Shown here in pieces: positions 1 through 9,138 of a stretch of DNA of 64,000 nucleotides. The stretch covers positions 124,001 through 188,000 of the forward strand of contig NZ_FNDS01000002.1 of NCBI RefSeq assembly GCF_900099785.1. The letters run 5' to 3'. The notes under the pieces are model-generated. The model was not told the origin of the DNA, ran no database searches, and saw only the letters and a list, made by a program, of their open reading frames with translations. How positions within the stretch are numbered: position 1 is the stretch's first letter; each line of letters opens with the position of its first letter. This stretch comes from Pseudomonas panipatensis (GTDB lineage Bacteria > Pseudomonadota > Gammaproteobacteria > Pseudomonadales > Pseudomonadaceae). The translations under genes were made by a program, and so were the position numbers.

Positions 1-119
1 CCGAGCAGCCCTCCGAGGCCGCCCAGTCCGGCGTCATGTGCCTGGGCGTTGGCGCCCTGTTGTGTCAGCGACGCCTGGCCGGCGCGCAGCAGTTGTTCGA
101 GCAGATCACTGGTGTTCAT
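1..119 (-). CDS. DUF533/YebE-like protein, N-terminal fragment
   Basis: The first 39 or so codons of a minus-strand gene that runs off the left edge. The start at 119 is preceded by a good AGGAAA ribosome binding site. The visible protein begins MNTSDLLEQLLRAG and then enters a glycine/leucine-rich stretch (GGLGGLLG). This opening is typical of the DUF533 / TerB-like inner-membrane-associated family (YebE in E. coli), whose function is poorly defined. The fragment is too short to test the C-terminal TerB-like fold, so the family call rests on the N-terminal pattern alone. Confidence 0.55.
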   Translation of the reverse strand, partial: MNTSDLLEQLLRAGQASLTQQGANAQAHDAGLGGLGGLL

Positions 120-505
120 CGCGTATTTCCTGTGGTGTCGCGGCTGATGGGCAATGCGCGGCTGACGCTAGCACAGCCCCCGAGTAGGAAATCGCCATGA
201 GCAGGGGGGCACTCAGACGGCAATATCTGTCAGCGTTTTCCCGGCCATTTGTCGAGGAACGCCGCCTGCGCGCGATCGCCGGCGGGGCCCGCTGGCACCA
301 GCAACGCAGGAGCAAACGAGCCAGCGCCATTGATGGGTATCGCTTCGCTCAACGCCATCCTACGGAAGCACTGGAATCAGAACTTTCATTCTATTTAAAA
401 GAATGCTCCTATAGATTTTCGATAAAGCCTATCGAATAGCCCTGGAATGCCGCCCGCGATGGCGGCACCCTGCCCTCTTCGATTCAGCCTGCGGTCCACC
501 GCCCC
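120..505. other. Intergenic region with divergent promoters and AT-rich lysR control region
   Basis: 386 bases lie between the divergent DUF533-like and LysR genes. The segment 375-440 is much richer in A+T than its surroundings and holds two inverted repeats: CATTC/GAATG around 385-405 and a perfect TTCGATA-N5-TATCGAA at 418-436. A possible 80-codon ORF at 197-439 has an AGGAAA before its ATG, but its basic, low-complexity product resembles nothing I recognise, so I do not call it a gene. Confidence 0.5.
418..436. promoter_or_regulatory. Putative LysR-type operator upstream of the lysR gene
   Basis: A perfect palindrome TTCGATA-AAGCC-TATCGAA that contains the T-N11-A core typical of LysR-family recognition sites. 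It lies about 70 bases before the regulator start codon, where an autoregulatory site is expected. The same TTCGAT/ATCGAA half-sites recur at 1408-1422, on the other side of the gene. Binding is inferred from position and symmetry. Confidence 0.55.
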
Positions 506-1417
506 ATGATGACGCTGCGCCAGATTCGCCATTTCATCGCCGTCGCCGAGACCGGTTCGATTTCCGCTGCCGCCCAGGCGGTGTTCATTTCCCAGTCGAC
601 GCTGACCCTGGCCATCCAGCAATTGGAAGAAGAGATCGGCGTGCGTCTGTTCGAGCGCCATGCCAAGGGCATGACGCTGACCCACCAGGGCCATCAGTTC
701 CTGCGCCAGGCGCACCTGATCCTGGCCACCGTGGAGAACGCCAAGCGCAGCCTGCAGCAGAGCACCGACCAGGTCGCCGGGCACTTGACCATCGGCGTGA
801 CCAGCCTGGTCGCCGGCTATTACCTGGCCGACCTGATCAACCGTTTCCAGCGCGCCTACCCCAACGTGCAGACGCGCGTGGTGGAGGACGAGCGGCCTTA
901 TATCGAACACCTGCTGGTCAGCGGCGAGATCGATGTCGGCGTGCTTATCCTGTCCAACCTGGAAGACCGCCACGCCCTGCAGACCGAGGTGCTGACCCAC
1001 TCGCCGCACCGCCTCTGGCTGCCGCCGCAGCATCCCTTGCTGGAGCGCGACAGTATCGCCCTGGCGGACATCGCCAGCGAGCCGCTGATCCAGCTCAACG
1101 CCGACGAGATGGGCCTGCACACCCAGCGCATCTGGTCGCGCGCCGGGCTGGTGCCGCAGGTCACGCTGCGCACCGCCTCGGTGGAAGCGGTGCGTAGCCT
1201 GGTGGCGGCCGGCCTCGGTCTGTCGATCCAGCCGGACATGACCTACCGGCCCTGGTCGCTGGAAGGCGACATCATCGAGGCAAGGCCGCTGGTGGACCTC
1301 AGCGAGCCGCTCGACGTGGGTCTGGCCTGGCGTCGCGGCACCGCGCGACCGGCGCTGGTGGACCCATTCCTGACCGTCGCCCGCGAGCAGCCGAACAGCA
1401 AGCGGCTTTCGATTTAA
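506..1417 (+). CDS. LysR family transcriptional regulator
   Basis: A 303-residue LysR-type regulator of ordinary length. Residues about 5-62 form the winged helix-turn-helix (the GSISAAAQAVFISQSTLT helices, then LFERHAKGMTLT), and residues about 90-295 form the periplasmic-binding-protein-like effector domain. The start is ATGATG, with no clear Shine-Dalgarno sequence, so the second ATG (509) is equally possible. The gene is oriented toward the downstream dehydrogenase/ABC transporter cluster, and palindromes with matching half-sites lie before and after it. It is therefore the likely regulator of that cluster, sensing an amine or its aldehyde. The effector cannot be read from sequence. Confidence 0.93.
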   Translation: MMTLRQIRHFIAVAETGSISAAAQAVFISQSTLTLAIQQLEEEIGVRLFERHAKGMTLTHQGHQFLRQAHLILATVENAKRSLQQSTDQVAGHLTIGVTSLVAGYYLADLINRFQRAYPNVQTRVVEDERPYIEHLLVSGEIDVGVLILSNLEDRHALQTEVLTHSPHRLWLPPQHPLLERDSIALADIASEPLIQLNADEMGLHTQRIWSRAGLVPQVTLRTASVEAVRSLVAAGLGLSIQPDMTYRPWSLEGDIIEARPLVDLSEPLDVGLAWRRGTARPALVDPFLTVAREQPNSKRLSI

Positions 1418-1422
1418 TCGAA
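1408..1422. promoter_or_regulatory. TTCGAT-TTA-ATCGAA palindrome at the end of lysR
   Basis: This palindrome overlaps the lysR stop codon and lies about 105-119 bases upstream of the dehydrogenase start. It repeats the half-sites of the 418-436 palindrome. The symmetry extends imperfectly outward (AGCGGCT / GGCTGCT), so as RNA it could also fold into a stem of about 13 base pairs with mismatches and act as a weak lysR terminator. Operator and terminator readings are both open. Confidence 0.45.
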
Positions 1423-1526
1423 GGCTGCTTTCAGTATTTAGAATTTGTCGACCTCAAGCCCGGACTCTAGTCTCTCGATCCATATAAAGGGCCAGTTCCG
1501 GGCACCGCCCTCCCCGGAGCATGCAC

Positions 1527-3035
1527 ATGGCCACCGAGAACAAGACAGAGAAGACCCGAGCCGCGAAGATGAACGCCGTTGCGAGCACCCCGACCCTCTA
1601 CACCGAGCTGCTGATCGATGGTCAGCTGACGCTTGGCCAGGGCATGCCCGAGGCGATTCTCAACCCGACCAGCGGCGAGACCCTGGTCAAGGTCACCGAC
1701 GCCTCTCTGGATCAGCTCGAACAGGCCATCGAGGCCGCGCATCGTGCCTTCCCGGCCTGGTCGCGGACCACCCCGGCACAGCGTTCCAGCATCCTGCTGG
1801 CCATCGCCGACGCCATCGACAAGCGCGCCGACAGCCTCGCCCGTCTGGAAGCGCTGAACTGCGGCAAGCCGCTGCACCTGGCGCGTCATGACGATATTCC
1901 GGCGACCGCCGATGTGTTCCGCTTCTTCGCCGGCGCGGTGCGCTGCCAGCAAGGCCAACTGGCCGGCGAATACATCCCCGGACACACCAGCATGGTGCGC
2001 CGCGACCCGGTCGGCGTGGTGGCCTCCATCGCGCCCTGGAACTACCCGCTGATGATGGCGGCGTGGAAGATCGCTCCGGCCCTGGCCGCCGGCAACACCC
2101 TGGTCTTCAAGCCTTCCGAACACACGCCGCTGTCGATCCTGGCGCTGGCCCCGGCGCTGGCGGACATTCTCCCGCCCGGGGTGATCAACATCGTCTGCGG
2201 CGGCGGCGAGAGCGTCGGCAGCCACCTGGTCAGCCACCCGCGCGTGCGCATGGTCTCGCTGACCGGCGATATCGTCACCGGGCAGAAGATCCTCCAGGCC
2301 GCCGCGCGCACTCTGAAGCGCACCCATCTGGAACTGGGCGGCAAGGCGCCGGTGATCGTCTGCAACGATGCCGACCTCGATGCCGTGGTCCAGGGCATCC
2401 GCACCCACGGCTACTACAACGCCGGCCAGGATTGCACCGCCGCCTGCCGCATCTATGCCCAGGCCGGCATCCACGACCGCCTGGTGGCCGAACTCGGCGA
2501 AGCGGTGGCGAGCATTCGTTTCGCTCGCAAGCGCGACCAGGACAACGAGATCAGCCCGCTGATCAGCGCGCGCCAGCGTGACCGCGTGGCCAGCTTCGTC
2601 GAACGCGCCCTCGGCCAACCGCACATCGAACGCATCACCGGCGCCGCCGTGCACTCCGGCCCCGGCTTCTATTACCAGCCGACCCTGCTGGCCGGCTGCA
2701 AGCAACAGGATGAGATCGTCCAGCGCGAGGTGTTCGGCCCGGTGGTCACCGTGACCCGCTTCGAGCAGCTGGAGCAGGCGGTGGACTGGGCCAACGATTC
2801 CGAGTACGGCCTGGCCTCCTCGGTGTGGACGCAGAACCTCGACAAGGCCTTCCAGATCGCCAACCGCCTGCAGTACGGCTGCACCTGGATCAACACCCAT
2901 TTCATGCTCGCCAGCGAGATGCCGCACGGCGGCCTGAAGCGCTCGGGCTACGGCAAGGACTTGTCCAGCGATTCGCTGCAGGACTACAGCGTGGTGCGCC
3001 ACATCATGGCCCGCCACGGTCAGGAACTGGGTTGA
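1527..3035 (+). CDS. Gamma-aminobutyraldehyde dehydrogenase-like aldehyde dehydrogenase (first copy)
   Basis: An NAD(P)-dependent aldehyde dehydrogenase of about 502 residues that should oxidise an aminoaldehyde to the amino acid, for example 4-aminobutanal to GABA. The catalytic motif GQDCTAACR and the general-base motif ELGGKAP are intact. The protein resembles PatD (YdcW) throughout and the second copy at 7437-8861, but carries about 27 extra N-terminal residues. ATG 1527 is preferred over ATG 1521 because GGAG sits 7 bases before it; a shorter start at 1569 is also possible. In the coenzyme-binding segment the usual SLTGS is SLTGD, an aspartate for serine not seen in the second copy. It is the first gene of the transport/catabolic cluster. 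Confidence 0.88.
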   Translation: MATENKTEKTRAAKMNAVASTPTLYTELLIDGQLTLGQGMPEAILNPTSGETLVKVTDASLDQLEQAIEAAHRAFPAWSRTTPAQRSSILLAIADAIDKRADSLARLEALNCGKPLHLARHDDIPATADVFRFFAGAVRCQQGQLAGEYIPGHTSMVRRDPVGVVASIAPWNYPLMMAAWKIAPALAAGNTLVFKPSEHTPLSILALAPALADILPPGVINIVCGGGESVGSHLVSHPRVRMVSLTGDIVTGQKILQAAARTLKRTHLELGGKAPVIVCNDADLDAVVQGIRTHGYYNAGQDCTAACRIYAQAGIHDRLVAELGEAVASIRFARKRDQDNEISPLISARQRDRVASFVERALGQPHIERITGAAVHSGPGFYYQPTLLAGCKQQDEIVQREVFGPVVTVTRFEQLEQAVDWANDSEYGLASSVWTQNLDKAFQIANRLQYGCTWINTHFMLASEMPHGGLKRSGYGKDLSSDSLQDYSVVRHIMARHGQELG

Positions 3036-3038
3036 AAG

Positions 3039-3066
3039 CGGCGCCGGCCCGCCCCGGCCGGCGCCG
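3039..3066. terminator. GC-rich hairpin between dehydrogenase and binding-protein genes
   Basis: A perfect 11-base-pair stem (CGGCGCCGGCC) with a six-base loop begins four bases after the dehydrogenase stop codon. It is followed only by TTGT, so it is a weak intrinsic terminator at best. It may attenuate read-through or stabilise the upstream message. Confidence 0.45.
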
Positions 3067-3154
3067 TTGTAAAGCAACAAGAAAAGGCCCGCAGAGGCCA
3101 CGACACCTATTGCGACTGCCCCACCAATAGAGACAACAACGAGGGAGACACCCG

Positions 3155-4300
3155 ATGCGCAAGACCGCACTGCTGAGCGCCATCACCACCGCCCTGCTGG
3201 CCAGCGCCGGCGTCCAGGCCGCCGACGCCGCCAAGGCCGTCGGTGCCGGCGAAGGCCGCCTGGACATCATCGCCTGGCCGGGCTACATCGAACGCGGCCA
3301 GTCCGACAAGGCCTACGACTGGGTCACCCAGTTCGAGAAAGACACCGGCTGCCAGGTCAACGTGAAGACCGCCGCCACCTCCGACGAGATGGTCAGCCTG
3401 ATGGCCAAGGGCGGCTACGACCTGGTCACCGCCTCCGGCGACGCCTCCCTGCGCCTGATCTATGGCAAGCGCGTGCAGCCGATCAACCCCGAGCTGATCC
3501 CCAACTGGAAGAACGTCGACGCGCGCCTGAAAGACGCGCCCTGGTACACCGTCAACGGCAAGACCTATGGCGCGCCCTACCAGTGGGGCCCGAACGTGCT
3601 GATGTACAACACCAAGGTCTTCCCCAAGGCGCCGGATAGCTGGAGCGTGCTCTTCGAGGCGCAGAACCTGCCCGACGGCAAGCCGAACAAGGGCCGCGTA
3701 CAGGCCTACGACGGCCCGATCTACATCGCCGACGCCGCGCTCTACCTGAAGGCCACCCAGCCGGCCCTGGGCATCCAGGACCCCTACCAGCTCAACGAGC
3801 AGCAGTACGCCGCCGTGCTGGACCTGCTGCGCAAGCAGCATGAGCTGATCCACCGCTACTGGCACGATGCGACCGTGCAGATGAGCGACTTCAAGAACGA
3901 GGGCGTGGCCGCGTCCAGTTCCTGGCCGTACCAGGCCAACGCGCTCAAGGCCGACAAGCAGCCGATCGCCACCGTGTTCCCGAAAGAAGGCGTCACCGGC
4001 TGGGCCGACACCACCATGCTGCACGCCGAAGCCGCGCATCCGAACTGCGCCTACAAGTGGCTGAACTGGTCGCTGGAGCCGAAGGTCCAGGGCGACGTCG
4101 CCGCCTGGTTCGGCTCGGTACCGGCGGCCCCGGCCGGCTGCAAGGCCAGCGAACTGCTCGGCGCCGAAGGTTGCAGCACCAACGGCTACGACCAGTTCGA
4201 CAAGATCGCCTTCTGGAAGACCCCGCAGGCCGAAGGCGGCAAGTTCGTGCCTTACAGCAAGTGGACCCAGGACTACATCGGCATCATGGGCGGCCGCTAA
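3155..4300 (+). CDS. Polyamine-type ABC transporter substrate-binding protein (YdcS-like)
   Basis: A 381-residue periplasmic binding protein of the spermidine/putrescine (PotD/YdcS) class. Residues 1-22 form a Sec signal peptide ending in an AQA-type site (GVQAADA). The mature part has the usual two-lobe pattern, with IIAWPGYIERG near the start and YDLVTASGDASLRL in the first lobe. The start is supported by GAGGGAGA six bases upstream. It is the first of four consecutive importer genes in the order binding protein, ATPase, permease, permease, the same as E. coli ydcSTUV. Substrate is inferred as putrescine or a related amine from family and neighbours. Confidence 0.9.
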   Translation: MRKTALLSAITTALLASAGVQAADAAKAVGAGEGRLDIIAWPGYIERGQSDKAYDWVTQFEKDTGCQVNVKTAATSDEMVSLMAKGGYDLVTASGDASLRLIYGKRVQPINPELIPNWKNVDARLKDAPWYTVNGKTYGAPYQWGPNVLMYNTKVFPKAPDSWSVLFEAQNLPDGKPNKGRVQAYDGPIYIADAALYLKATQPALGIQDPYQLNEQQYAAVLDLLRKQHELIHRYWHDATVQMSDFKNEGVAASSSWPYQANALKADKQPIATVFPKEGVTGWADTTMLHAEAAHPNCAYKWLNWSLEPKVQGDVAAWFGSVPAAPAGCKASELLGAEGCSTNGYDQFDKIAFWKTPQAEGGKFVPYSKWTQDYIGIMGGR

Positions 4301-4560
4301 GCGTCATCCCGCCAGTTGACGAGCAGCCCTGAGCGGAAGCCCGGGGCGGTTCGCCGAGCGCGGGATGGAACGAGCGCGGCGATTGCCATCGGCCCGCGGC
4401 CGATGGGTTTCGCCGAGCCCGCCCCGTCCTGCGTCCGGCGGGCCTGCTCGCGACGCGGCCTGAACGACATGACGTTTCCCTGTTTATCCCGTTTCACCCG
4501 AATTCAGATTTCCGGGCGGGGCCATCGCGCCTCGACGCCCTGCCCCTTGGAGCGTGCAAC
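4301..4560. other. Intercistronic region with a perfect hairpin
   Basis: 260 bases separate the binding-protein gene from the ATPase gene. A perfect nine-base-pair hairpin (CCATCGGCC-CGC-GGCCGATGG, 4386-4406) lies within it. Such structures after binding-protein genes often raise the level of binding protein relative to the membrane components. No U-tract follows. The remainder shows no gene. Confidence 0.45.
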
Positions 4561-5589
4561 ATGACCACCCCCGCTGTTCAATTCACCGAGGTTTCCCGCC
4601 AGTTCGGCGAGGTGAAAGCCGTTGACCGGGTGTCCATCGATATCAAGGACGGCGAGTTCTTCTCCATGCTCGGCCCATCGGGCTCGGGCAAGACCACCTG
4701 CCTGCGCCTGATCGCCGGCTTCGAGCAGCCCAGCGCCGGCTCCATCCGCATCCACGGCGAGGAGGCCGCCGGCCTGCCGCCCTACCAGCGCGACGTGAAC
4801 ACCGTGTTCCAGGACTACGCGCTGTTCCCGCACATGAACGTGCTGGAGAACGTCGCCTATGGCCTGAAGGTGAAAGGCGTGGCCAAGGGCGAGCGCCTCA
4901 AGCGCGCCGAAGAAGCCCTGGGCATGGTCGCCCTCGGTGGCTATGGCTCGCGCAAGCCGGCACAGCTCTCCGGTGGCCAGCGCCAGCGCGTGGCTCTGGC
5001 CCGCGCCCTGGTCAATCGCCCGCGCGTGCTGCTGCTCGACGAACCGCTCGGCGCGCTGGACCTGAAGCTGCGCGAACAGATGCAGAGCGAGCTGAAGAAG
5101 CTGCAGCGCCAGCTCGGCATCACCTTCATCTTCGTCACCCACGACCAGAGCGAAGCGCTGTCGATGTCCGACCGCGTGGCGGTGTTCAACAAGGGCCGCA
5201 TCGAGCAGGTCGACACCCCGCGCAATCTCTACATGCAGCCGGCCACGCCCTTCGTCGCCGAGTTCGTCGGCACCTCCAACGTGCTGCGCGGCGATCTCGC
5301 CACGCTGATCACCGGTAACGCCCGGCCGTTCTCCATCCGCCCGGAGCACATCCGTTTCGCCCAGGGCGAGCGCAATCCCTCGGACGTGGAAATCAGCGGC
5401 CTGCTGCACGACATCCAGTACCAGGGCGCGGCGACCCGCTACGAGATCCGCCTGGACAACGGCCAGAACCTCTGCCTGAGCCAGGCCAACAACCAGTGGG
5501 ATGCCGCCGCCGTCGCCCATCAGCCGGGCCAGCGCGTCACCGCCCGCTGGGCGCGCGAGGCCATGGTGGCCCTGCACGAGGGTGCCTGA
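4561..5589 (+). CDS. Polyamine-type ABC transporter ATP-binding protein (PotA/YdcT-like)
   Basis: The 342-residue ATPase subunit of the importer. Walker A (GPSGSGKTT, about residue 40), the Q-loop, the LSGGQRQRVALARAL signature (about residues 138-152), Walker B (LLLLDEPLGALD) and the H-loop (VTHDQ) are all present. The C-terminal 100 residues form the TOBE-type regulatory domain usual for polyamine and other CUT1-like importers. GGAG lies nine bases before the ATG. It is one base from the next gene, so the two are probably translationally coupled. Confidence 0.95.
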   Translation: MTTPAVQFTEVSRQFGEVKAVDRVSIDIKDGEFFSMLGPSGSGKTTCLRLIAGFEQPSAGSIRIHGEEAAGLPPYQRDVNTVFQDYALFPHMNVLENVAYGLKVKGVAKGERLKRAEEALGMVALGGYGSRKPAQLSGGQRQRVALARALVNRPRVLLLDEPLGALDLKLREQMQSELKKLQRQLGITFIFVTHDQSEALSMSDRVAVFNKGRIEQVDTPRNLYMQPATPFVAEFVGTSNVLRGDLATLITGNARPFSIRPEHIRFAQGERNPSDVEISGLLHDIQYQGAATRYEIRLDNGQNLCLSQANNQWDAAAVAHQPGQRVTARWAREAMVALHEGA

Positions 5590-5590
5590 G

Positions 5591-6541
5591 ATGGAACTGA
5601 CGCTGAACGCCGCGCCGCCGGTGGCGGGCAATGGCCCGCTGCGGCGCCTGTCGAACCTGCTCTACCGCAAGCCGAACCTGTACCTGTCGCTGCTGCTGGT
5701 GCCGCCGTTGCTGTGGTTCGGCGCGATCTACCTGGGCTCGCTGCTGACCCTGATGTGGCAGGGCTTCTACACCTTCGACGACTTCACCATGACGGTGACG
5801 CCGGAGCTGACCTGGGCCAACTTCGCCTCGCTGTTCGCCCCGGCCAACTACGACATCATCCAGCGCACCCTGCTGATGGCCGTGGCGGTGTCCATCGCCA
5901 GCGGCGCGGTGGCCTTCCCCATCGCCTACTACATGGCGCGCTACACCACGGGCAAGACCAAGGCCTTCTTCTACATCGCGGTGATGATGCCGATGTGGGC
6001 CAGCTACATCGTCAAGGCCTATGCCTGGACCCTGCTGCTGGCCAAGGGCGGCGTCGCCCAGTGGTTCGTCCAGCACATGGGCCTGGAGGGACTGCTGAAC
6101 CTGCTGCTGGGCCTGCCGGGCGTGGGCGGCAACACCCTGTCGACCTCGCACCTGGGGCGCTTCCTGGTGTTCGTCTACATCTGGCTGCCGTTCATGATCC
6201 TGCCGATCCAGGCGTCCCTGGAGCGCCTGCCGCCGTCGCTGCTGCAAGCCTCGGCCGACCTCGGCGCGCACCCGCGGCAGACCTTCTTCCAGGTGATCCT
6301 GCCGCTGTCCATCCCAGGCATCGCCGCCGGCTCGATCTTCACCTTCTCGCTGACCCTCGGCGACTTCATCGTGCCGCAGCTGGTGGGCCCGCCGGGCTAC
6401 TTCATCGGCAGCATGGTCTACGCCCAGCAGGGCGCGATCGGCAACATGCCGATGGCCGCCGCCTTCACCCTGGTGCCGATCGTGCTGATCGCCGTCTACC
6501 TGTCCATCGTCAAACGTCTGGGGGCCTTCGATGCACTCTGA
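5591..6541 (+). CDS. Polyamine-type ABC transporter permease (PotB/YdcU-like)
   Basis: A 316-residue inner-membrane permease with six predicted transmembrane segments. The first is at about residues 30-55, and the EAA-loop region ([25 protein letters not shown]) lies at about residues 215-240. An in-frame upstream start exists at 5501, but it would lie inside the ATPase gene. ATG 5591, one base after the ATPase stop, gives the normal family length. The gene overlaps the next permease by 11 bases, as in compact importer operons. Confidence 0.93.
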   Translation: MELTLNAAPPVAGNGPLRRLSNLLYRKPNLYLSLLLVPPLLWFGAIYLGSLLTLMWQGFYTFDDFTMTVTPELTWANFASLFAPANYDIIQRTLLMAVAVSIASGAVAFPIAYYMARYTTGKTKAFFYIAVMMPMWASYIVKAYAWTLLLAKGGVAQWFVQHMGLEGLLNLLLGLPGVGGNTLSTSHLGRFLVFVYIWLPFMILPIQASLERLPPSLLQASADLGAHPRQTFFQVILPLSIPGIAAGSIFTFSLTLGDFIVPQLVGPPGYFIGSMVYAQQGAIGNMPMAAAFTLVPIVLIAVYLSIVKRLGAFDAL

Positions 6542-7337
6542 GAAAGCTTCCTGGGGCCTGAAAGCGGCCGCCTGGGGCGGGCTGGTGTTCCTGCACTTCC
6601 CGATCCTGATCATCTTCATGTATGCCTTCAACACCGAAGACGCGGCCTTCAGCTTCCCGCCGCAGGGCTTCACCCTGCACTGGTTCAGCGTCGCCTTCGC
6701 TCGCCAGGACGTGCTGGAGTCCATCGAGCTGTCGTTGAAGATCGCCTGCATCGCCACCCTGATCGCCATGGTCCTCGGCACCCTGGCCGCCGCCGCGCTG
6801 TACCGCCGCGACTTCTTCGGCAAGGAAGGCATCTCGCTGATGCTGATCCTGCCGATCGCCCTGCCCGGCATCATCACCGGTATCGCGCTGCTCTCGGCGT
6901 TCAAGACCCTCGGCATCGAGCCGGGCTTCCTGACTATCGTCATCGGCCATGCGACCTTCTGCGTGGTGATCGTCTACAACAACGTGATCGCGCGCTTCCG
7001 CCGTACCTCGCACAGCCTGATCGAAGCCTCCATGGACCTCGGCGCCGACGGCTGGCAGACCTTCCGCTACGTGATCCTGCCGAACCTCGGCTCGGCGCTG
7101 CTGGCGGGCGGCATGCTGGCCTTCGCGCTGTCCTTCGACGAAATCATCGTCACCACCTTCACCGCCGGTCACGAACGCACCCTGCCGATCTGGCTGCTCA
7201 ACCAGTTGACCCGCCCGCGCGACGTCCCGGTGACCAACGTGGTGGCCATGCTGGTGATGCTGGTGACCATGCTGCCGATCCTCGGCGCCTACTACCTGAC
7301 CAAGGGTGGCGAAGGCGTGGCGGGGAGCGGGAAATGA
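6531..7337 (+). CDS. Polyamine-type ABC transporter permease (PotC/YdcV-like)
   Basis: The 268-residue second permease of the importer, with about six transmembrane helices and the conserved EAA loop ([20 protein letters not shown]). It is of PotC/YdcV type and completes the transporter. It starts within the last 11 bases of the preceding permease, so the two are probably coupled. It ends 99 bases before the PatD-type dehydrogenase. Confidence 0.94.
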   Translation: MHSEKASWGLKAAAWGGLVFLHFPILIIFMYAFNTEDAAFSFPPQGFTLHWFSVAFARQDVLESIELSLKIACIATLIAMVLGTLAAAALYRRDFFGKEGISLMLILPIALPGIITGIALLSAFKTLGIEPGFLTIVIGHATFCVVIVYNNVIARFRRTSHSLIEASMDLGADGWQTFRYVILPNLGSALLAGGMLAFALSFDEIIVTTFTAGHERTLPIWLLNQLTRPRDVPVTNVVAMLVMLVTMLPILGAYYLTKGGEGVAGSGK

Positions 7338-7436
7338 CAGCGACACAGAACCCCTCAGGACTGCCATGACTGGCGGCCCCACACAAAAAAATACCGACGA
7401 ATTCGCCGCAAAGCTCCTGACAAAGAGGACTTACCG

Positions 7437-8861
7437 ATGCAAACCAAACTCCTGATCAACGGCCAACTGGTCGCTGGCGAAGGCGAGAAACTCGCCGTCC
7501 TGAACCCCTCCCTGGGCAGCACCCTGGTGGAAATCGCCGAGGCCACCCCGGCCCAGGTCGACGCCGCCGTGCAGGCCGCCGATGCCGCCTTCGACGGCTG
7601 GTCGCAGACCACCCCGAAAGACCGCTCGCTGCTGCTGCTGAAACTGGCCGACGCCATCGACGCCCACGCCGAGCAACTCGCCCGCCTGGAATCGAACAAC
7701 TGCGGCAAGCCGTACAGCGCCGCGCTGAACGACGAGCTGCCGGCGATCGCTGACGTGTTCCGCTACTTCGCCGGCGCCGCCCGTTGCCTGCAAGGCTCCG
7801 CCGCGGGCGAATACCTGCCGGGCCACACCTCGATGATCCGCCGCGACCCGATCGGCGTGGTGGCCTCCATCGCGCCCTGGAACTACCCGCTGATGATGGC
7901 CGCGTGGAAACTCGGCCCGGCCCTGGCCGCCGGCAACACCGTGGTGCTCAAACCGTCCGAGCAGACCCCGCTGACCGCCCTGAAGCTGGCCGAACTCATC
8001 GCCGAGATCTTCCCCGCCGGCGTGGTCAACATGGTCTTCGGCCGCGGCCCGAGCGTCGGCGAGCCGCTGACCACCCACCCGAAAGTGCGCATGGTCTCGC
8101 TGACCGGCTCGGTGGCCACCGGCAGCCGCATCATCGCCGGCACCGCCGACAGCGTGAAGCGCATGCACATGGAACTGGGCGGCAAGGCCCCGGTGATCAT
8201 CTTCGACGACGCCGACATCGACGCCGCCGTGGAAGGCATCCGCACCTTCGGCTTCTACAACGCCGGCCAGGACTGCACCGCCGCCTGCCGCATCTACGCG
8301 CAGAAAGGCGTCTACGCCAAGTTCGTCGAGAAGCTCGGCGCCGCCGTGGGCAGCATCCAGTACGGCCTGCAGGACGATCCGAGCACCGAACTCGGCCCGC
8401 TGATCACCCAGCAGCACCTCGACCGCGTCGCCGGCTTCGTCGAACGCGCCCGCCAAGTGCCGCACATCGAAGTGGTCACCGGCGGCAAGCGCGTCGACGG
8501 CCCCGGCTTCTTCTTCGAGCCGACCGTGCTCGCCGGCGCCCGCCAGGACGACGAAGTGGTGCGTCGGGAAATCTTCGGCCCTGTGGTTTCGGTCACCGAA
8601 TTCGACGACGAAGCGCAGGTGCTGGCCTGGGCCAACGACTCCGACTACGGCCTGGCCTCCTCGGTGTGGACCGCCGACGTCGGCCGCGCCCACCGCCTGG
8701 CCGCGCGCCTGCAGTACGGCTGCACCTGGGTCAACACGCACTTCATGCTGGTCAGCGAAATGCCGCACGGCGGCGTGAAGCACTCCGGCTACGGCAAGGA
8801 CATGTCCATGTACGGCCTGGAGGACTACACCGCCATCCGCCACGTGATGTTCAAGCACTAA
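7437..8861 (+). CDS. patD: Gamma-aminobutyraldehyde dehydrogenase (PatD)
   Basis: A 474-residue aldehyde dehydrogenase, exactly the length of E. coli PatD (YdcW) and very similar to it along its full length. It oxidises 4-aminobutanal, formed from putrescine, to GABA. The oxyanion Asn149 (APWNY), base Glu246 (MELGGK) and nucleophile Cys280 (GQDCTAACR) are in place, and the coenzyme motif SLTGSVATG is canonical, unlike in the first copy. AGAGGA sits seven bases before the ATG. Its position directly after the ydcSTUV-type transporter matches E. coli gene order. Confidence 0.93.
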   Translation: MQTKLLINGQLVAGEGEKLAVLNPSLGSTLVEIAEATPAQVDAAVQAADAAFDGWSQTTPKDRSLLLLKLADAIDAHAEQLARLESNNCGKPYSAALNDELPAIADVFRYFAGAARCLQGSAAGEYLPGHTSMIRRDPIGVVASIAPWNYPLMMAAWKLGPALAAGNTVVLKPSEQTPLTALKLAELIAEIFPAGVVNMVFGRGPSVGEPLTTHPKVRMVSLTGSVATGSRIIAGTADSVKRMHMELGGKAPVIIFDDADIDAAVEGIRTFGFYNAGQDCTAACRIYAQKGVYAKFVEKLGAAVGSIQYGLQDDPSTELGPLITQQHLDRVAGFVERARQVPHIEVVTGGKRVDGPGFFFEPTVLAGARQDDEVVRREIFGPVVSVTEFDDEAQVLAWANDSDYGLASSVWTADVGRAHRLAARLQYGCTWVNTHFMLVSEMPHGGVKHSGYGKDMSMYGLEDYTAIRHVMFKH

Positions 8862-8878
8862 GCCCATCCGGCGCATCC

Positions 8879-8906
8879 GCGCTGTCGGCCCGGGCGCCGG
8901 CAGCGC
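8879..8906. terminator. GC-rich hairpin after patD
   Basis: The inverted repeat GCGCTGTCGGC / GCCGGCAGCGC forms an 11-base-pair stem (one G-U pair) starting about 17 bases after the patD stop codon. There is no run of T, so it is a possible partial terminator or message stabiliser before the permease gene. Confidence 0.4.
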
Positions 8907-9138
8907 GGGTCTGCCCGATACCCGACGGGGCCTGGCGGCTTCGTCCCCCGAGGCAGGGGAGCTTCGGGTGTTTCATCGTGAGGCCCGACCCTGCGCGCAA
9001 CCCGGCGCGCAGGCCGCGAGGGGGATGTCTCCTCAACGGGAAGCAGTTGCTCCATACAACAAGAACAGCCCAAAGGGGCGCAGGCAGACGGTGACGTCAG
9101 CCGGTTTCACACCGCTGCCCACACACGAGGAAAATCAC

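Noticed and set aside
197-439. An 80-codon ORF before lysR with an AGGAAA upstream
   Set aside because: The product is basic and unlike any family I know, and its end runs through the AT-rich regulatory patch and putative operator. Conservation would be needed to accept it.
3080-3120. Possible sigma-54 promoter before the binding-protein gene
   Set aside because: A GGCCACG...TTGCG arrangement is present, but the spacing between GG and GC is 14 bases rather than the required 10.
1467-3170. A 567-codon minus-strand frame opposite the first dehydrogenase
   Set aside because: A mirror of the dehydrogenase gene, driven by high GC at codon position 3; a similar 481-codon shadow lies opposite patD.
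5537-6943. A 468-codon minus-strand frame across the two permease genes
   Set aside because: It crosses the overlap of two real genes and has biased Gln/Arg/His composition; no domain is recognisable.
8968-9138. N-terminal extension of the APC permease
   Set aside because: The extra 57 residues are not membrane-like and have no family similarity; GAGGAAAA precedes the internal ATG at 9139.
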